Positions 40,001-48,045 of a stretch of DNA of 64,000 bases are shown in pieces. The position numbers and the translations under genes are program-made. Location of the stretch: NCBI RefSeq assembly GCF_000765665.2, contig NZ_JROZ02000001.1, forward strand, positions 496,001-560,000. The letters run 5' to 3'. Below the pieces are notes generated by a model that was given only the letters and a program-made list of their open reading frames with translations, made no database searches and was not told the DNA's origin. How positions within the stretch are numbered: the first letter of the stretch is position 1; the number at the start of each line of letters is the position of its first letter. The DNA comes from Helicobacter sp. MIT 05-5293 (lineage in GTDB: Bacteria; Campylobacterota; Campylobacteria; Campylobacterales; Helicobacteraceae).

Positions 40001-40681
40001 CTAAGCTTCTAATTTGTATCCCACACCTCGCACTGAAATGATGTATTGAGGATTTTTGGGGTTTTCTTCGATTTTAGAGCGTAGGCGTCCAATGATGACA
40101 TCGATGCTTTTGTTAGAGCTTTCTGGATTGATAGATTCAGATTCAATAGCAATGGCTTCACGCGAAAAAACATGCCCTTTTTTGCTAATTAATAAAGTGA
40201 GAATCTCATATTCTGCTCGTGTTAATTCAAGTTTTTTATCCTTAAAAAAGACTTGTCGGCTGTATTTGTCGATTTTAAACACGCTGTCTTTTTCTTTGTC
40301 TTGCTCTTTAGTATTCTTTTTATTATAACGTCTTAAAAGTGATTGGATTCTTGCGACAAGCTCTTTTGGATCGTAGGGTTTAGAGATATAGTCATCAGCC
40401 CCAGATTTAAGTGCTTCGACCTTGTCATCGACATCACTCCGTGCTGAAGAAATAATGATAGGAATACTTTTTTGCTTCGCAACACGTTTGCACACTTCAA
40501 GTCCATCAAGATTGGGCAAGGTGAGGTCAAGTATCAGAATATCAAAATGCTTTGCATTAACTGCACTCATTCCTGTGTAAGGTTCATCATAATTAGTTAC
40601 ATTCATATCGTATTGTTTGAGATAACCGCTTATGATTTCTGCCAATTCTACATCATCTTCTATCATTAAAACTTCTAACAT
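40001..40681 (-). CDS. arsR: OmpR-family response regulator ArsR
   Basis: Response regulator of 226 residues: receiver domain with phosphoacceptor Asp52 ([14 protein letters not shown]), conserved Lys in [10 protein letters not shown] at about 105, and a winged-helix DNA-binding domain ([21 protein letters not shown], then [17 protein letters not shown] and [10 protein letters not shown]). It is transcribed first in an arsR-arsS unit. Orthologous to H. pylori HP0166 by synteny. The 300 bases upstream carry a structured sequence, described separately, that may be a leader or separate RNA. Confidence 0.9.
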   Translation of the reverse strand: MLEVLMIEDDVELAEIISGYLKQYDMNVTNYDEPYTGMSAVNAKHFDILILDLTLPNLDGLEVCKRVAKQKSIPIIISSARSDVDDKVEALKSGADDYISKPYDPKELVARIQSLLRRYNKKNTKEQDKEKDSVFKIDKYSRQVFFKDKKLELTRAEYEILTLLISKKGHVFSREAIAIESESINPESSNKSIDVIIGRLRSKIEENPKNPQYIISVRGVGYKLEA

Positions 40682-40778
40682 AAACTAACCTTTCATCAAT
40701 AAGTAAGCTTGCATTCTATAATAAAAAACTTTTTTGATAGCTTAAAATTTGATTTGATAAAGTATGTTTTTTACGATA

Positions 40779-40940
40779 AATACCCTCAAAGTGGGGGCGT
40801 TTGAGGGTATTAATAAAGGTTTGGTTATCGGAAGTGAGTACCAAAAATATAAGGAGGAAGTTGGAGGGGGATAACCTCCTTCTGAGATGATACTCACAAT
40901 GGTTAATCCATTACCTTGCCCTATCTCAATCGGGTCAAAG
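40779..40940 (-). ncRNA. candidate structured RNA upstream of arsR
   Basis: This intergenic stretch (about 306 bases without a gene) contains several nested stems. Read on the minus strand: CCTT..AAGG with CCC..GGG (about 40916-40940), AATGG-ATTAA-CCATT (about 40898-40912), GTGAGTA/TACTCAC (40897-40891 with 40840-40834) enclosing AAGGAGG/CCTCCTT (40881-40875 with 40857-40851), and a perfect 12-base-pair terminal stem (40811-40800 with 40790-40779) with a C-rich 9-base loop. No tail of T is strong on either strand, so the strand is uncertain; minus is preferred because the terminal stem then lies at the 3' end. It is not a recognisable 4.5S, tmRNA or RNase P RNA. Confidence 0.45.
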
Positions 40941-40987
40941 GCTAGAAACAATTTTAAATAACATTGTTAAACACAAATTTAACGATA

Positions 40988-41368
40988 TTATTTTTTTAAG
41001 TCATTTATGCGTTCTTGCAATACAATAAGTTGGTATTCCAAAAAGTTGATAGTGATTGTGAGCTGGGATTGAATATCCTTATTTTGAGGTGCGTTAAGCC
41101 CTTCAAACAAAACCAAAAGCCGTTCTTGTAACGATTCTAAAAATTCACATTCTTCATTTGTCGCATAATAAGGCTGTGCAGGGCTAATTGAAAAATCATT
41201 AGGAGTTTTATTATGATGTGAATTTAAATCCGGTATTTTTGGATTTTGTAATGAAGAAGTATGCACTTGACGAATTTCCGAATCATCAGATTGAATTTGG
41301 GTCGGAATGTTGTCATTAGGGTTGGCAAGCTCATTGAGCGTCTCGAGAATCAAATCTTTTATTTCCAT
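40988..41368 (-). CDS. small conserved epsilonproteobacterial protein (CiaD-like C-terminal motif)
   Basis: Hydrophilic protein of 126 residues. A disordered middle (about 25-70, rich in S, N, P and H) separates an N-terminal helix (MEIKDLILETLNELA) from a conserved-looking C-terminal helical segment, YYATNEECEFLESLQERLL followed by LVLFEGL, then LEYQLIVLQERINDL. I recall this C-terminal pattern from Campylobacter/Helicobacter CiaD-like proteins, but cannot confirm it. ATG at 41368 follows AAAGGTGG; a GTG 12 bases earlier is an alternative. It overlaps the preceding 84-residue gene. Confidence 0.65.
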   Translation of the reverse strand: MEIKDLILETLNELANPNDNIPTQIQSDDSEIRQVHTSSLQNPKIPDLNSHHNKTPNDFSISPAQPYYATNEECEFLESLQERLLVLFEGLNAPQNKDIQSQLTITINFLEYQLIVLQERINDLKK

Positions 41369-41613
41369 TGTAATAGCCACCTTTGAAATTGGATTAAATC
41401 TTGAGGAGATTGAGGTTGGGTGAAAAGTTTCTTTTGAGCTTGGTTGGTTGGAGGGAAATGTTTTTGTGCAAGCATGAGGCGTTTGATTGCTGTTTGAGAT
41501 TCTTTATCATTTGGGTTTTCTAAGAGAATCTCACGATAAATTTTGAGTGCATCATCTTTAAGCCCATAAAGCTCATAAATAAAAGCTAGAGTAGTTGATT
41601 TGATATTCCCCAT
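41359..41613 (-). CDS. small TPR-like hypothetical protein
   Basis: Protein of 84 residues. The first half looks like a single TPR pair (AFIYELYGLKDDALKIYREI, then NPNDKESQTAIKRL); the second half is polar with aromatic ends (FQRWLLQWK). No signal peptide or membrane segment. Its stop overlaps the next gene by 10 bases, which indicates coupled expression. I do not recognise a function; the arrangement with a CiaD-like gene before arsR is probably conserved in Helicobacter (HP0167-HP0168 region). Confidence 0.6.
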   Translation of the reverse strand: MGNIKSTTLAFIYELYGLKDDALKIYREILLENPNDKESQTAIKRLMLAQKHFPPTNQAQKKLFTQPQSPQDLIQFQRWLLQWK

Positions 41614-41698
41614 ATCTTTTCCTCGCAGATGAGTTTTGTAAATGAGATTCTATAATTTAATTGTTTGAAAAACAATTAAATTAATGGCTGACATTCTC

Positions 41699-42481
41699 CT
41701 AATATTGAAGAAAATTTTTATCGCAAAAGCTCCCCGTATGAAGATTGCTAAAAGCATTTTTGAGTGATTTAAAGAAATCAGGTTGTTTGGCTTCCATTTC
41801 TTTTAAAAATTGTTTGGTTGTTTCTCGTGCATAAGGTTTTTTGTCAGAATCTAGCCAATTTATAGGGCAGTTGCAATCAGGAGCAATGTAGATGTGATTG
41901 TTAGCGATAAAGTCAATGATTTGCCTTTCTCTGACAAAGATTAAAGGTCGAATTACTTGCAAACCATTTTGGGCTTTGTAGATAGGAGGCATCGAACGCA
42001 AAGCCCCGTTGTAAGTAAGATTCATAAAGAAACTTTCAGCAGCATCATCAAGATGATGTGCAAGGGCAAGTTTATTGAATCCGCCTTCTAATGCTTTGGA
42101 ATACAAAGCCCCACGCCTCATTCTTGAGCAAAAACTGCAATAAATCGTCCCCTCGCGTTTGTTTTGTTCGAGAATCTCATAAATATCTGTGCGATAAAGT
42201 TCATAAGGAATATTGAGATTCTCGCAATATTCAAAAATATAGTCGTATTCTCCACCTCTACCATAATCCACGGTGAGAGCCTTAAACTCAAAATTAAAAG
42301 GCGCATGTCGTTTCATATAGGCAAGTAAGGTTGCTAAAAGTATAGAATCTTTACCGCCACTTAATCCTAAAAGAACTTTATCATTTTCTTGTATGAGGTT
42401 ATATTGCGCGTTTGTTTTGCCCACGACACCTAGAATCTTTTTACTGATAGTAGGCGTTTGAGTGTTTTTATTCTTTGTCAT
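41699..42481 (-). CDS. ttcA: TtcA-family tRNA thiolase (PP-loop ATPase)
   Basis: Enzyme of the TtcA/TtuA group that adenylates and thiolates a tRNA base using a 4Fe-4S cluster. 260 residues. The PP-loop is LLGLSGGKDSILLATLL at about 33-49; the cluster cysteines appear in YCSFCSRMRRGAL (C-x2-C) with a third in the C-terminal half (DCNCPI). LALAHHLDDAAESFFMN is the characteristic second motif. Its start overlaps the end of the unlisted 34-residue membrane protein by 14 bases, and the ribosome site is poor, so translation is likely coupled. Confidence 0.87.
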   Translation of the reverse strand: MTKNKNTQTPTISKKILGVVGKTNAQYNLIQENDKVLLGLSGGKDSILLATLLAYMKRHAPFNFEFKALTVDYGRGGEYDYIFEYCENLNIPYELYRTDIYEILEQNKREGTIYCSFCSRMRRGALYSKALEGGFNKLALAHHLDDAAESFFMNLTYNGALRSMPPIYKAQNGLQVIRPLIFVRERQIIDFIANNHIYIAPDCNCPINWLDSDKKPYARETTKQFLKEMEAKQPDFFKSLKNAFSNLHTGSFCDKNFLQY

Positions 42482-42572
42482 TTTTCTTGAAATAATCTCT
42501 ATTGCGGTAGATTAGAAAAATCAAAAACGCTATAGTGATAGCAGCATAAATAATTTTTTCATTGTCGCTCAA
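42468..42572 (-). CDS. small single-helix membrane protein (34 residues)
   Basis: Short frame starting at TTG (42572) with GGAGGG 9 bases upstream. It encodes MSDNEKIIYAAITIAFLIFL followed by IYRNRDYFKKNDKE: a short acidic N terminus, one 17-residue hydrophobic helix and a positively charged C terminus, which predicts N-out/C-in insertion. It fills almost exactly the 106-base gap between the MFS gene and ttcA, and its stop overlaps the ttcA ATG by 14 bases. Coding character is supported by the ribosome site, the coupling geometry and the sensible membrane protein composition; function is unknown. Confidence 0.6.
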   Translation of the reverse strand: MSDNEKIIYAAITIAFLIFLIYRNRDYFKKNDKE

Positions 42573-42587
42573 GGATTATACCCTCCC

Positions 42588-43916
42588 TTATTTTTTGTTT
42601 AAATATTGCAGAATCTGATCTTCGTTGATATGTTTATCATCGTATTTAACGATAATCGTTTGCTGTGTGTGATTGATATACCATTCAATAACGCCGGTGA
42701 TAGAATCAAGTGTATTAAGAGAATCTGCATCGTATGCTTGAATATCAAGATAAAGATTCTTTTGATTTTGTGGGTTAGTCAAAAATAATCCGAGAATCAA
42801 AGCCCATACGAGGCATACGATAGTAATCATAATAGAAAGGTGATACAAACCAAGACTCTCATAAAGCCACCCGCCACATATCCCTCCTAGTGCAGAGCCT
42901 ACATAGCCAAGTGTTGTAAAAACCCCTAGTGCTGCACCTTTTTGATGCGCTTTGGGATAACGACTTGCTAAGGTTTGCATAATGGGTTCAAGAATGGCAA
43001 AACCAATAAAGAATGTTAAAACACCTGCTACGAAAAAAGCAAAATAAAGTGAGGGAAGCGACAATGCCATAAAAAAATAAGAAGCGATAAAGGCAAAGAT
43101 ACCTATAAGCATTGCACCTTTGAAATAACCTTTTTTTTGGACAAGCACAGATATTGGTCCCATGACAAGCACACCCAGACAAGCAGCAGGTGCGTAGATT
43201 TTCCAAAAATCACTACTAGGGATAGAAAATTCATTTTTTAATGCAAGGCTAATGCAGACAAAGGCAAAAATCATTAAAAATTTTTGCAAGAATGCGCTAA
43301 GATTCATCACAAGCAGATTCTTATTTTTAAGTATATCACTCATTTTATCTGTTTGAAAATGGTATTTGACATTAGGTGTATTAGGGACTTTGGCGTATAG
43401 GACGATGAGTGAAAGCACACACAAGAGGCTTGTCAGCAAAAAGAGTGCATTAAGCCCAAAATAGCTTGCAATAAGGGGGCTTAAAAGCATAGCAAGGATA
43501 AAACTAATAAAGATCCCAGCCCCCATGACAGCCATTGCTTTATTACGTTCTTCTTCACGCACTAAATCTGCAATTTGCGCACTTACTACCCCTCCAATCG
43601 CTCCTGCTCCTTGAATAAAACGACCTATAATAAGTGTAGTAATATCATCTGCGATAGCACAAACAAGTGAGCCTACCAAAAAGATGATAAGACCGATACC
43701 AATGATATGTTTTCGGTTGTATCGATCACTCCAAATACCAAAAGGAGTTTGAAAAATGATTTGTGTCAGCGCATAGCCTCCTGCTGCCATACCTGCTAAA
43801 AATGCACTTGTTTGAAATTCGTCGGTATAAAGCCCAATAATAGGCAATACAATAAAAAGCCCAAAAAAACGCAAACTAGAAACAATAGTGAGAGGAAAAA
43901 TTTGATTAAACATCAA
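42588..43916 (-). CDS. YajR-like MFS transporter with C-terminal ferredoxin-like domain
   Basis: Twelve-helix major facilitator, 442 residues. The MFS signature between helices 2 and 3 reads FGIWSDRYNRKHIIGIG, preceded by QIIFQTPFG. A cytosolic C-terminal domain of about 60 residues (KNLYLDIQAYDADSLNTL, then GVIEWYINHTQQTIIVKYD) has the beta-alpha-beta spacing of the YAM domain in E. coli YajR. The substrate is unknown; drug or sugar efflux is the common annotation. In H. pylori an MFS gene (HP1181) neighbours the TtcA-like gene as here. Its start overlaps the cyclophilin stop by 4 bases. Confidence 0.8.
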   Translation of the reverse strand: MMFNQIFPLTIVSSLRFFGLFIVLPIIGLYTDEFQTSAFLAGMAAGGYALTQIIFQTPFGIWSDRYNRKHIIGIGLIIFLVGSLVCAIADDITTLIIGRFIQGAGAIGGVVSAQIADLVREEERNKAMAVMGAGIFISFILAMLLSPLIASYFGLNALFLLTSLLCVLSLIVLYAKVPNTPNVKYHFQTDKMSDILKNKNLLVMNLSAFLQKFLMIFAFVCISLALKNEFSIPSSDFWKIYAPAACLGVLVMGPISVLVQKKGYFKGAMLIGIFAFIASYFFMALSLPSLYFAFFVAGVLTFFIGFAILEPIMQTLASRYPKAHQKGAALGVFTTLGYVGSALGGICGGWLYESLGLYHLSIMITIVCLVWALILGLFLTNPQNQKNLYLDIQAYDADSLNTLDSITGVIEWYINHTQQTIIVKYDDKHINEDQILQYLNKK

Positions 43917-44446
43917 GCCTCTTGTTCGGGGAGATTCTCATAAATACTGACAGATTCTATAATATCGCCTTCCTTGATAGAATCAAGCACTTCAAAGCTA
44001 TGTCGATCTTTGACACTAATAGCTCCAAAAACCGTGTGTTCGCCATCAAGATGAGGTTGAGGTGCAAAACAAATAAAGAATTGGCTTCCGCCGGTATCGC
44101 GTCCAGCATGTGCCATTGATAAAGAGCCTCTTTTGTGTTTATTTTTATTGTCTGCTACTTCGCATTTTACGCGGTATCCCGGACCTCCAACACCTGTGCC
44201 ATAGGGACAACCGCCTTGTGCTACAAATCCCGGAATCACGCGGTGAAAAATTAAACCATTATAAAAATTATTTTGAGCAAGAGTGGCAAAGTTTGTAACA
44301 TTTTGTGGTGCATCTGTAGGAAAAAGCTTAAATGTCATTGTGCCAATTTGTTGATTAGTTTTTGCACTTTTGACGCTTATGGTAGCGTATTGAAGTTTAT
44401 TTAACGCATCTTCTTGAATCTCGTATATTTTTAATTCTTCTTTCAT
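43913..44446 (-). CDS. ppiA: cyclophilin-type peptidyl-prolyl isomerase
   Basis: Cytoplasmic cyclophilin of 177 residues without a signal peptide. The active-site motifs are present: FHRVIPGFVAQGGCPYGTG with the catalytic Arg, SLSMAHAGRDTGGSQFFIC with the conserved Gln, Phe and Phe, and HLDGEHTVFGAI. It is upstream of the MFS gene (4-base overlap) and divergent from the pseudoprotease gene, with about 84 bases between them that must contain both promoters. Confidence 0.95.
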   Translation of the reverse strand: MKEELKIYEIQEDALNKLQYATISVKSAKTNQQIGTMTFKLFPTDAPQNVTNFATLAQNNFYNGLIFHRVIPGFVAQGGCPYGTGVGGPGYRVKCEVADNKNKHKRGSLSMAHAGRDTGGSQFFICFAPQPHLDGEHTVFGAISVKDRHSFEVLDSIKEGDIIESVSIYENLPEQEA

Positions 44447-44530
44447 TGTTTTATGTTCCTCTGTAGTTTGGAGTAAAAATCCTAATGATTTTACCGATAA
44501 TAGTTTAATATTATTTGAATGGAAGATTTA

Positions 44531-45547
44531 ATGCTTTTAAAACAAACAAAAAAAATTATTGCAGGTGTGATGGTTTTGTGGATTGCTTATATCCCTTTTC
44601 TTATCGCTTCTGAAGATTCTGTAGAAGCAGTATTGGAAGACTATGAAAGTCCTCAAAAGTTATTTATGAATATACCTAATGCTCAAGAAGTGGAAAATAC
44701 GCAATCTCAAAGCAATGAAGCTGCTAAAGTTAATTCTAGCAAAACAGATTCTGTGCAAAAAACCAAAATGCGTCCTCGAGATATTGCCACGCCTGTTGTG
44801 CCACAATGGATTTATAGCACAGCAATTATTGAGACAAACTTTAGTGATGGGTCGTTTAAAAAAGGGCTAGGGACATTATTGCAAAATGGATTCTATTTGA
44901 CTTCTTCAGAGGTCGTTTATAATGGAAAAATTATGCCTAAAGCTATTTATGTCAAAATGCAAGACGATATGACTGCAAATTTGATTTGTGTTTCAAAACT
45001 TCAAGTCAAATCTGTTGATTTAGACGCAGGGTTAGCACTTTTAAAAGTTTCTCAATCTGTAGATGATTTTTGTCAGCTACGTCCGCAAACTTATTACCAA
45101 GACAGAATCTTTAAGCGTTATGGGATTGATGTTTTTGCCTCACATCGTGATATTGCACCTTATACAAAAGTCAATTATCCCTATTTTGATAAGATGTTTG
45201 TGTTTGTGCCTCAAAGCATGAAGATAGGAAGAGTAGCGACTTATTATGATTTTGATAAGCAAAAAGAGCAAGGCTATGGCTTTGAAATCAGCACAGATTC
45301 TTATGAAGAATATACTTATGGACGAGCATTTTATGATGATAAAGGGGGCTTTTTAGGTATGATGAGTCGTGCAGGTGTGGGATATGTGCCTGTATTTATT
45401 GAGCGTGATGTAGTGCAAGATTTCTTGTGTAATGCGCAAGAAAATGGAATCATTGATGATAATAATATAAAAAAATCGTGCCAAGTGTTAGGTGAAAATA
45501 GAAAACGCTTTTTTACCGATATGAAAGGTATGGCAAATTTTTATTAA
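44531..45547 (+). CDS. secreted trypsin-fold protein lacking the catalytic triad
   Basis: Exported protein of 338 residues with an N-terminal hydrophobic signal (about 8-26), a disordered linker to 85, and a domain that aligns by eye with HtrA/trypsin serine proteases: GLGTLLQNGFYLTSSEVVYNG, then DLDAGLALLKVSQ, then YTYGRAFYDDKGGFLGM. The three catalytic positions read Glu127 (for His), Gly167 (for Asp) and Ala266 (for Ser), so it should be inactive as a protease and may act as a binding protein. ATG at 44531 follows GGAAG by 5 bases; an ATG at 44519 lacks such a site. A terminator follows. Confidence 0.65.
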   Translation: MLLKQTKKIIAGVMVLWIAYIPFLIASEDSVEAVLEDYESPQKLFMNIPNAQEVENTQSQSNEAAKVNSSKTDSVQKTKMRPRDIATPVVPQWIYSTAIIETNFSDGSFKKGLGTLLQNGFYLTSSEVVYNGKIMPKAIYVKMQDDMTANLICVSKLQVKSVDLDAGLALLKVSQSVDDFCQLRPQTYYQDRIFKRYGIDVFASHRDIAPYTKVNYPYFDKMFVFVPQSMKIGRVATYYDFDKQKEQGYGFEISTDSYEEYTYGRAFYDDKGGFLGMMSRAGVGYVPVFIERDVVQDFLCNAQENGIIDDNNIKKSCQVLGENRKRFFTDMKGMANFY

Positions 45548-45557
45548 TCAAAAATAA

Positions 45558-45589
45558 AAATAAATCTCTTCAAGGGAATTTATTTTTTT
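45558..45589 (+). terminator. intrinsic terminator after the trypsin-fold gene
   Basis: AAATAAAT (45558-45565) pairs with ATTTATTT (45578-45585), followed directly by further T. The stem is A/T only but 8 base pairs long, and the T run supports termination. The next ~120 bases up to ctpA are very T/A-rich and contain no reading frame; a -10-like element for ctpA probably lies there. Confidence 0.65.
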
Positions 45590-45713
45590 AAACGAAATAT
45601 ATATTTTTTTTGAGTAAAATAATCCGCTAAATTTATGCTTCTTAAAAATAAAAACATTTTTTGTTTTTCTTTGATTGTTTTGTTTTTAATTTTAAATTTT
45701 TAAGTAAGGTTTT

Positions 45714-47054
45714 GTGATGATGAATAAATCACGTATAGTATTAGCAGGTGTGGTAGTCTCATTGTTTGCAAGTTCGGCTTTGTTTGTGGGTTTATCGGCA
45801 AATGATAAGCCACAAACTAACCCTAAAGTCCAAGAAGCCAACAAGCTTGAGTCGTTTAAAAAGCTGCGTAGGATTATGGGCATCGTTGAAGAATATTATG
45901 TCGATGAGTTAAGTTTTGATGAGATTGTAGATAAGTCTATTGACGGGCTTTTGAGCAATCTTGATGCTCATTCTAATTTTCTTAACAAAAAGAAATTTGA
46001 TGATTTAAGGGCAAACACCGAAGGAGAATTTGGTGGTATCGGTATCACGGTGGGGCTCAAAGATGGGGCATTGACCATTATTGCACCTGTTGATGACACA
46101 CCCGGAGATAAGGCAGGTTTGAAAAGTGGAGATGTGATTATCAAAGTTAATGATCAAAGCACAATTGATATGAGTATTGATGATGCTGTAAATCTTATGC
46201 GTGGAGCACCTCGCACCAAAGTTGAATTGACAATTATTAGAAAGGGTGAATCTAAACCTTTGGTTTTTAATATCGTGCGTGATATTATCAAAATAGATTC
46301 TGTAAAGACGCGAAAGATTCAGGATACGGATTATGTCTATGTGCGTATAGCTTCTTTTGATAAAAATGTTACAAAAAGTATCAGTGATGAGTTAAAAAAA
46401 GCTGGTCAATTTGATGGTATTGTATTGGATTTAAGGAATAATCCCGGCGGCATTTTAGATCAAGCTGTCGATGTGAGTCGTTTGTTTATTAAAAATGGAG
46501 TGATTGTTACGCAAAAAGGTCGCAATAAAAACGAAAACATCGAATATAAGGCTAAAAATGCTCCTTATGCAGATGTGCCTTTGGTGGTGCTTGTCAATAG
46601 TGGAAGTGCGAGTGCGAGTGAAATTGTTGCGGGAGCGTTGCAAGATCACAAGAGGGCAGTGGTGATTGGTGAGCAAACATTTGGCAAGGGAAGTGTGCAA
46701 ACCGTCATGCAAATTGATCAAAACGAGGGCTTGAAACTCACAACAGCAAAATATTATTTACCAAGCGGGAGAACAATCCAAGCTGTAGGCGTTACACCGG
46801 ATATTATCGTTTATCCCGGAGTTGTCCCAGAAAACGAAAATACATTCAGCATTAAGGAAGCCGACTTAAGAGGGCATTTGCAAGGCGAGATTGATAAGAC
46901 AAAAAATCTATCAAAGCAAGATAATAATGTGCAAGACGATAAAAAGCTTATCACTACACCAATGCTCTATCAAGACATTCAGCTTAAGAGTGCTGTCGAT
47001 GTTCTTAGGGCGTGGAAAGCTATCGGAACATTTAATCAGAATCCAAAAAAATAA
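45714..47054 (+). CDS. ctpA: C-terminal processing peptidase (S41 family)
   Basis: Periplasmic serine protease of 446 residues with an N-terminal signal/anchor (MMNKSRIVLAGVVVSLFASS). A PDZ domain lies at about 95-175 (GIGITVGLKDGALTIIAPVD, then GDKAGLKSGDVIIKVN). The S41 catalytic core has VNSGSASASEIVAGAL with the nucleophile Ser in SASASE and the general-base Lys in EQTFGKGSVQTV, plus the conserved strand VLDLRNNPGG. The C terminus is polar. In H. pylori (HP1350) it lies next to an SH3 protein and plsC, here separated by three pur genes. Confidence 0.93.
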   Translation: MMMNKSRIVLAGVVVSLFASSALFVGLSANDKPQTNPKVQEANKLESFKKLRRIMGIVEEYYVDELSFDEIVDKSIDGLLSNLDAHSNFLNKKKFDDLRANTEGEFGGIGITVGLKDGALTIIAPVDDTPGDKAGLKSGDVIIKVNDQSTIDMSIDDAVNLMRGAPRTKVELTIIRKGESKPLVFNIVRDIIKIDSVKTRKIQDTDYVYVRIASFDKNVTKSISDELKKAGQFDGIVLDLRNNPGGILDQAVDVSRLFIKNGVIVTQKGRNKNENIEYKAKNAPYADVPLVVLVNSGSASASEIVAGALQDHKRAVVIGEQTFGKGSVQTVMQIDQNEGLKLTTAKYYLPSGRTIQAVGVTPDIIVYPGVVPENENTFSIKEADLRGHLQGEIDKTKNLSKQDNNVQDDKKLITTPMLYQDIQLKSAVDVLRAWKAIGTFNQNPKK

Positions 47055-47063
47055 GGAGATTTA

Positions 47064-47774
47064 ATGCTAAAGCAACAAATGCTGTATGAAGGAAAGGGAA
47101 AGAAGCTTTTTGCCACAGATGATATGGATTTGGTGATTGCGGAATTTAAGGACGATCTTACGGCATTTAATGCTGAAAAGAAGGGCAATGAAGCAGGCAA
47201 AGGGGAGCTTAATTGCCAGATTAGCACTATTTTGTTTGAGCTTTTGGAGAAAAATGGCATCAAGACACATTTTGTTAAGCGTTTGGACGTTCAAAATATG
47301 CTGTGCAAAAAAGTGAGTATTATTCCTATTGAAGTCGTTGTGCGTAATATTGCTACAGGCTCTCTTACAAAAAGATTAGGCATTCCTGAAGGGAATGTTT
47401 TATCGCAAACATTGGTGGAGTTTTATTATAAAGATGATGCGTTGGGCGATCCTTTGATTAATGATGAGCATTGTAAGATTCTTAGTATTGTAAGTGATGA
47501 CCGAGATTTAGAATTTTTAAAATCTCAAGCTCGTCAAGTTAATGCTGTATTAAAAGATTTCTTTGATTTAAAGAATCTCCGTTTGGTTGATTTTAAACTT
47601 GAATTTGGCAGAGATAAAGACGGACACATTATCTTAGCTGATGAGATTAGCCCAGATAGCTGTCGTTTGTGGGATAAGCAAACCAATGAGAAACTAGACA
47701 AAGATCGTTTTAGGCAAGATTTAGGTAGTGTCAAAGTCGCTTATGAAGAAGTCTTGAAGAGAATCTCAAAATAA
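47064..47774 (+). CDS. purC: phosphoribosylaminoimidazole-succinocarboxamide synthase
   Basis: SAICAR synthase of the de novo purine pathway, 236 residues. N-terminal ATP-binding segment [31 protein letters not shown], and the nucleotide-binding [12 protein letters not shown] are diagnostic. AAGGAG overlaps the ctpA stop 9 bases upstream, so it may be cotranscribed with ctpA. It begins a purC-purS-purQ block that is absent from H. pylori. Confidence 0.97.
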   Translation: MLKQQMLYEGKGKKLFATDDMDLVIAEFKDDLTAFNAEKKGNEAGKGELNCQISTILFELLEKNGIKTHFVKRLDVQNMLCKKVSIIPIEVVVRNIATGSLTKRLGIPEGNVLSQTLVEFYYKDDALGDPLINDEHCKILSIVSDDRDLEFLKSQARQVNAVLKDFFDLKNLRLVDFKLEFGRDKDGHIILADEISPDSCRLWDKQTNEKLDKDRFRQDLGSVKVAYEEVLKRISK

Positions 47775-47802
47775 TAAAAAATAATAGTTTTTAAGGATAA
47801 TA

Positions 47803-48045
47803 ATGAAGGCTAAAGTGATAGTAACACTCAAAGAAGGTGTTTTAGACCCGCAAGCAAAAGCTATTTACCATGCTTTGCATTCTTGTGGTTTTGCGGATGT
47901 TAAAGATATTAAGCTCTCTAAAGAAATTATGATAGATTTACAGGGCAATGATGAGGCAAAAGCACAACATTTAGTGCAAGAAATGTGCGAGATTCTACTT
48001 GCCAATACGGTGATTGAGGATTTTAAAATCGAGATAGTTAAATGA
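47803..48045 (+). CDS. purS: phosphoribosylformylglycinamidine synthase subunit PurS
   Basis: Small subunit (80 residues) that bridges PurQ and PurL in the split FGAM synthase. Typical start MKAKVIVTLKEGVLDPQAKA and the segment DVKDIKLSKEIMIDLQG are clear. It overlaps purQ by 4 bases (ATGA). purL itself is not in the window and must lie elsewhere. Confidence 0.95.
   Translation: MKAKVIVTLKEGVLDPQAKAIYHALHSCGFADVKDIKLSKEIMIDLQGNDEAKAQHLVQEMCEILLANTVIEDFKIEIVK

Noticed and set aside
40779-40940. Identification of the structured region as 4.5S SRP RNA, tmRNA, RNase P RNA or 6S RNA
   Set aside because: No GGAAG/GCAGCC SRP loop, no tmRNA tag frame or CCA end and no RNase P core motifs could be found; 6S could be neither shown nor excluded without a covariance model.
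40742-40951. 69-codon minus-strand frame in the structured region upstream of arsR
   Set aside because: Pro-rich, unlike any family, no ribosome site, and it spans the nested inverted repeats, which explain the sequence better as RNA structure.
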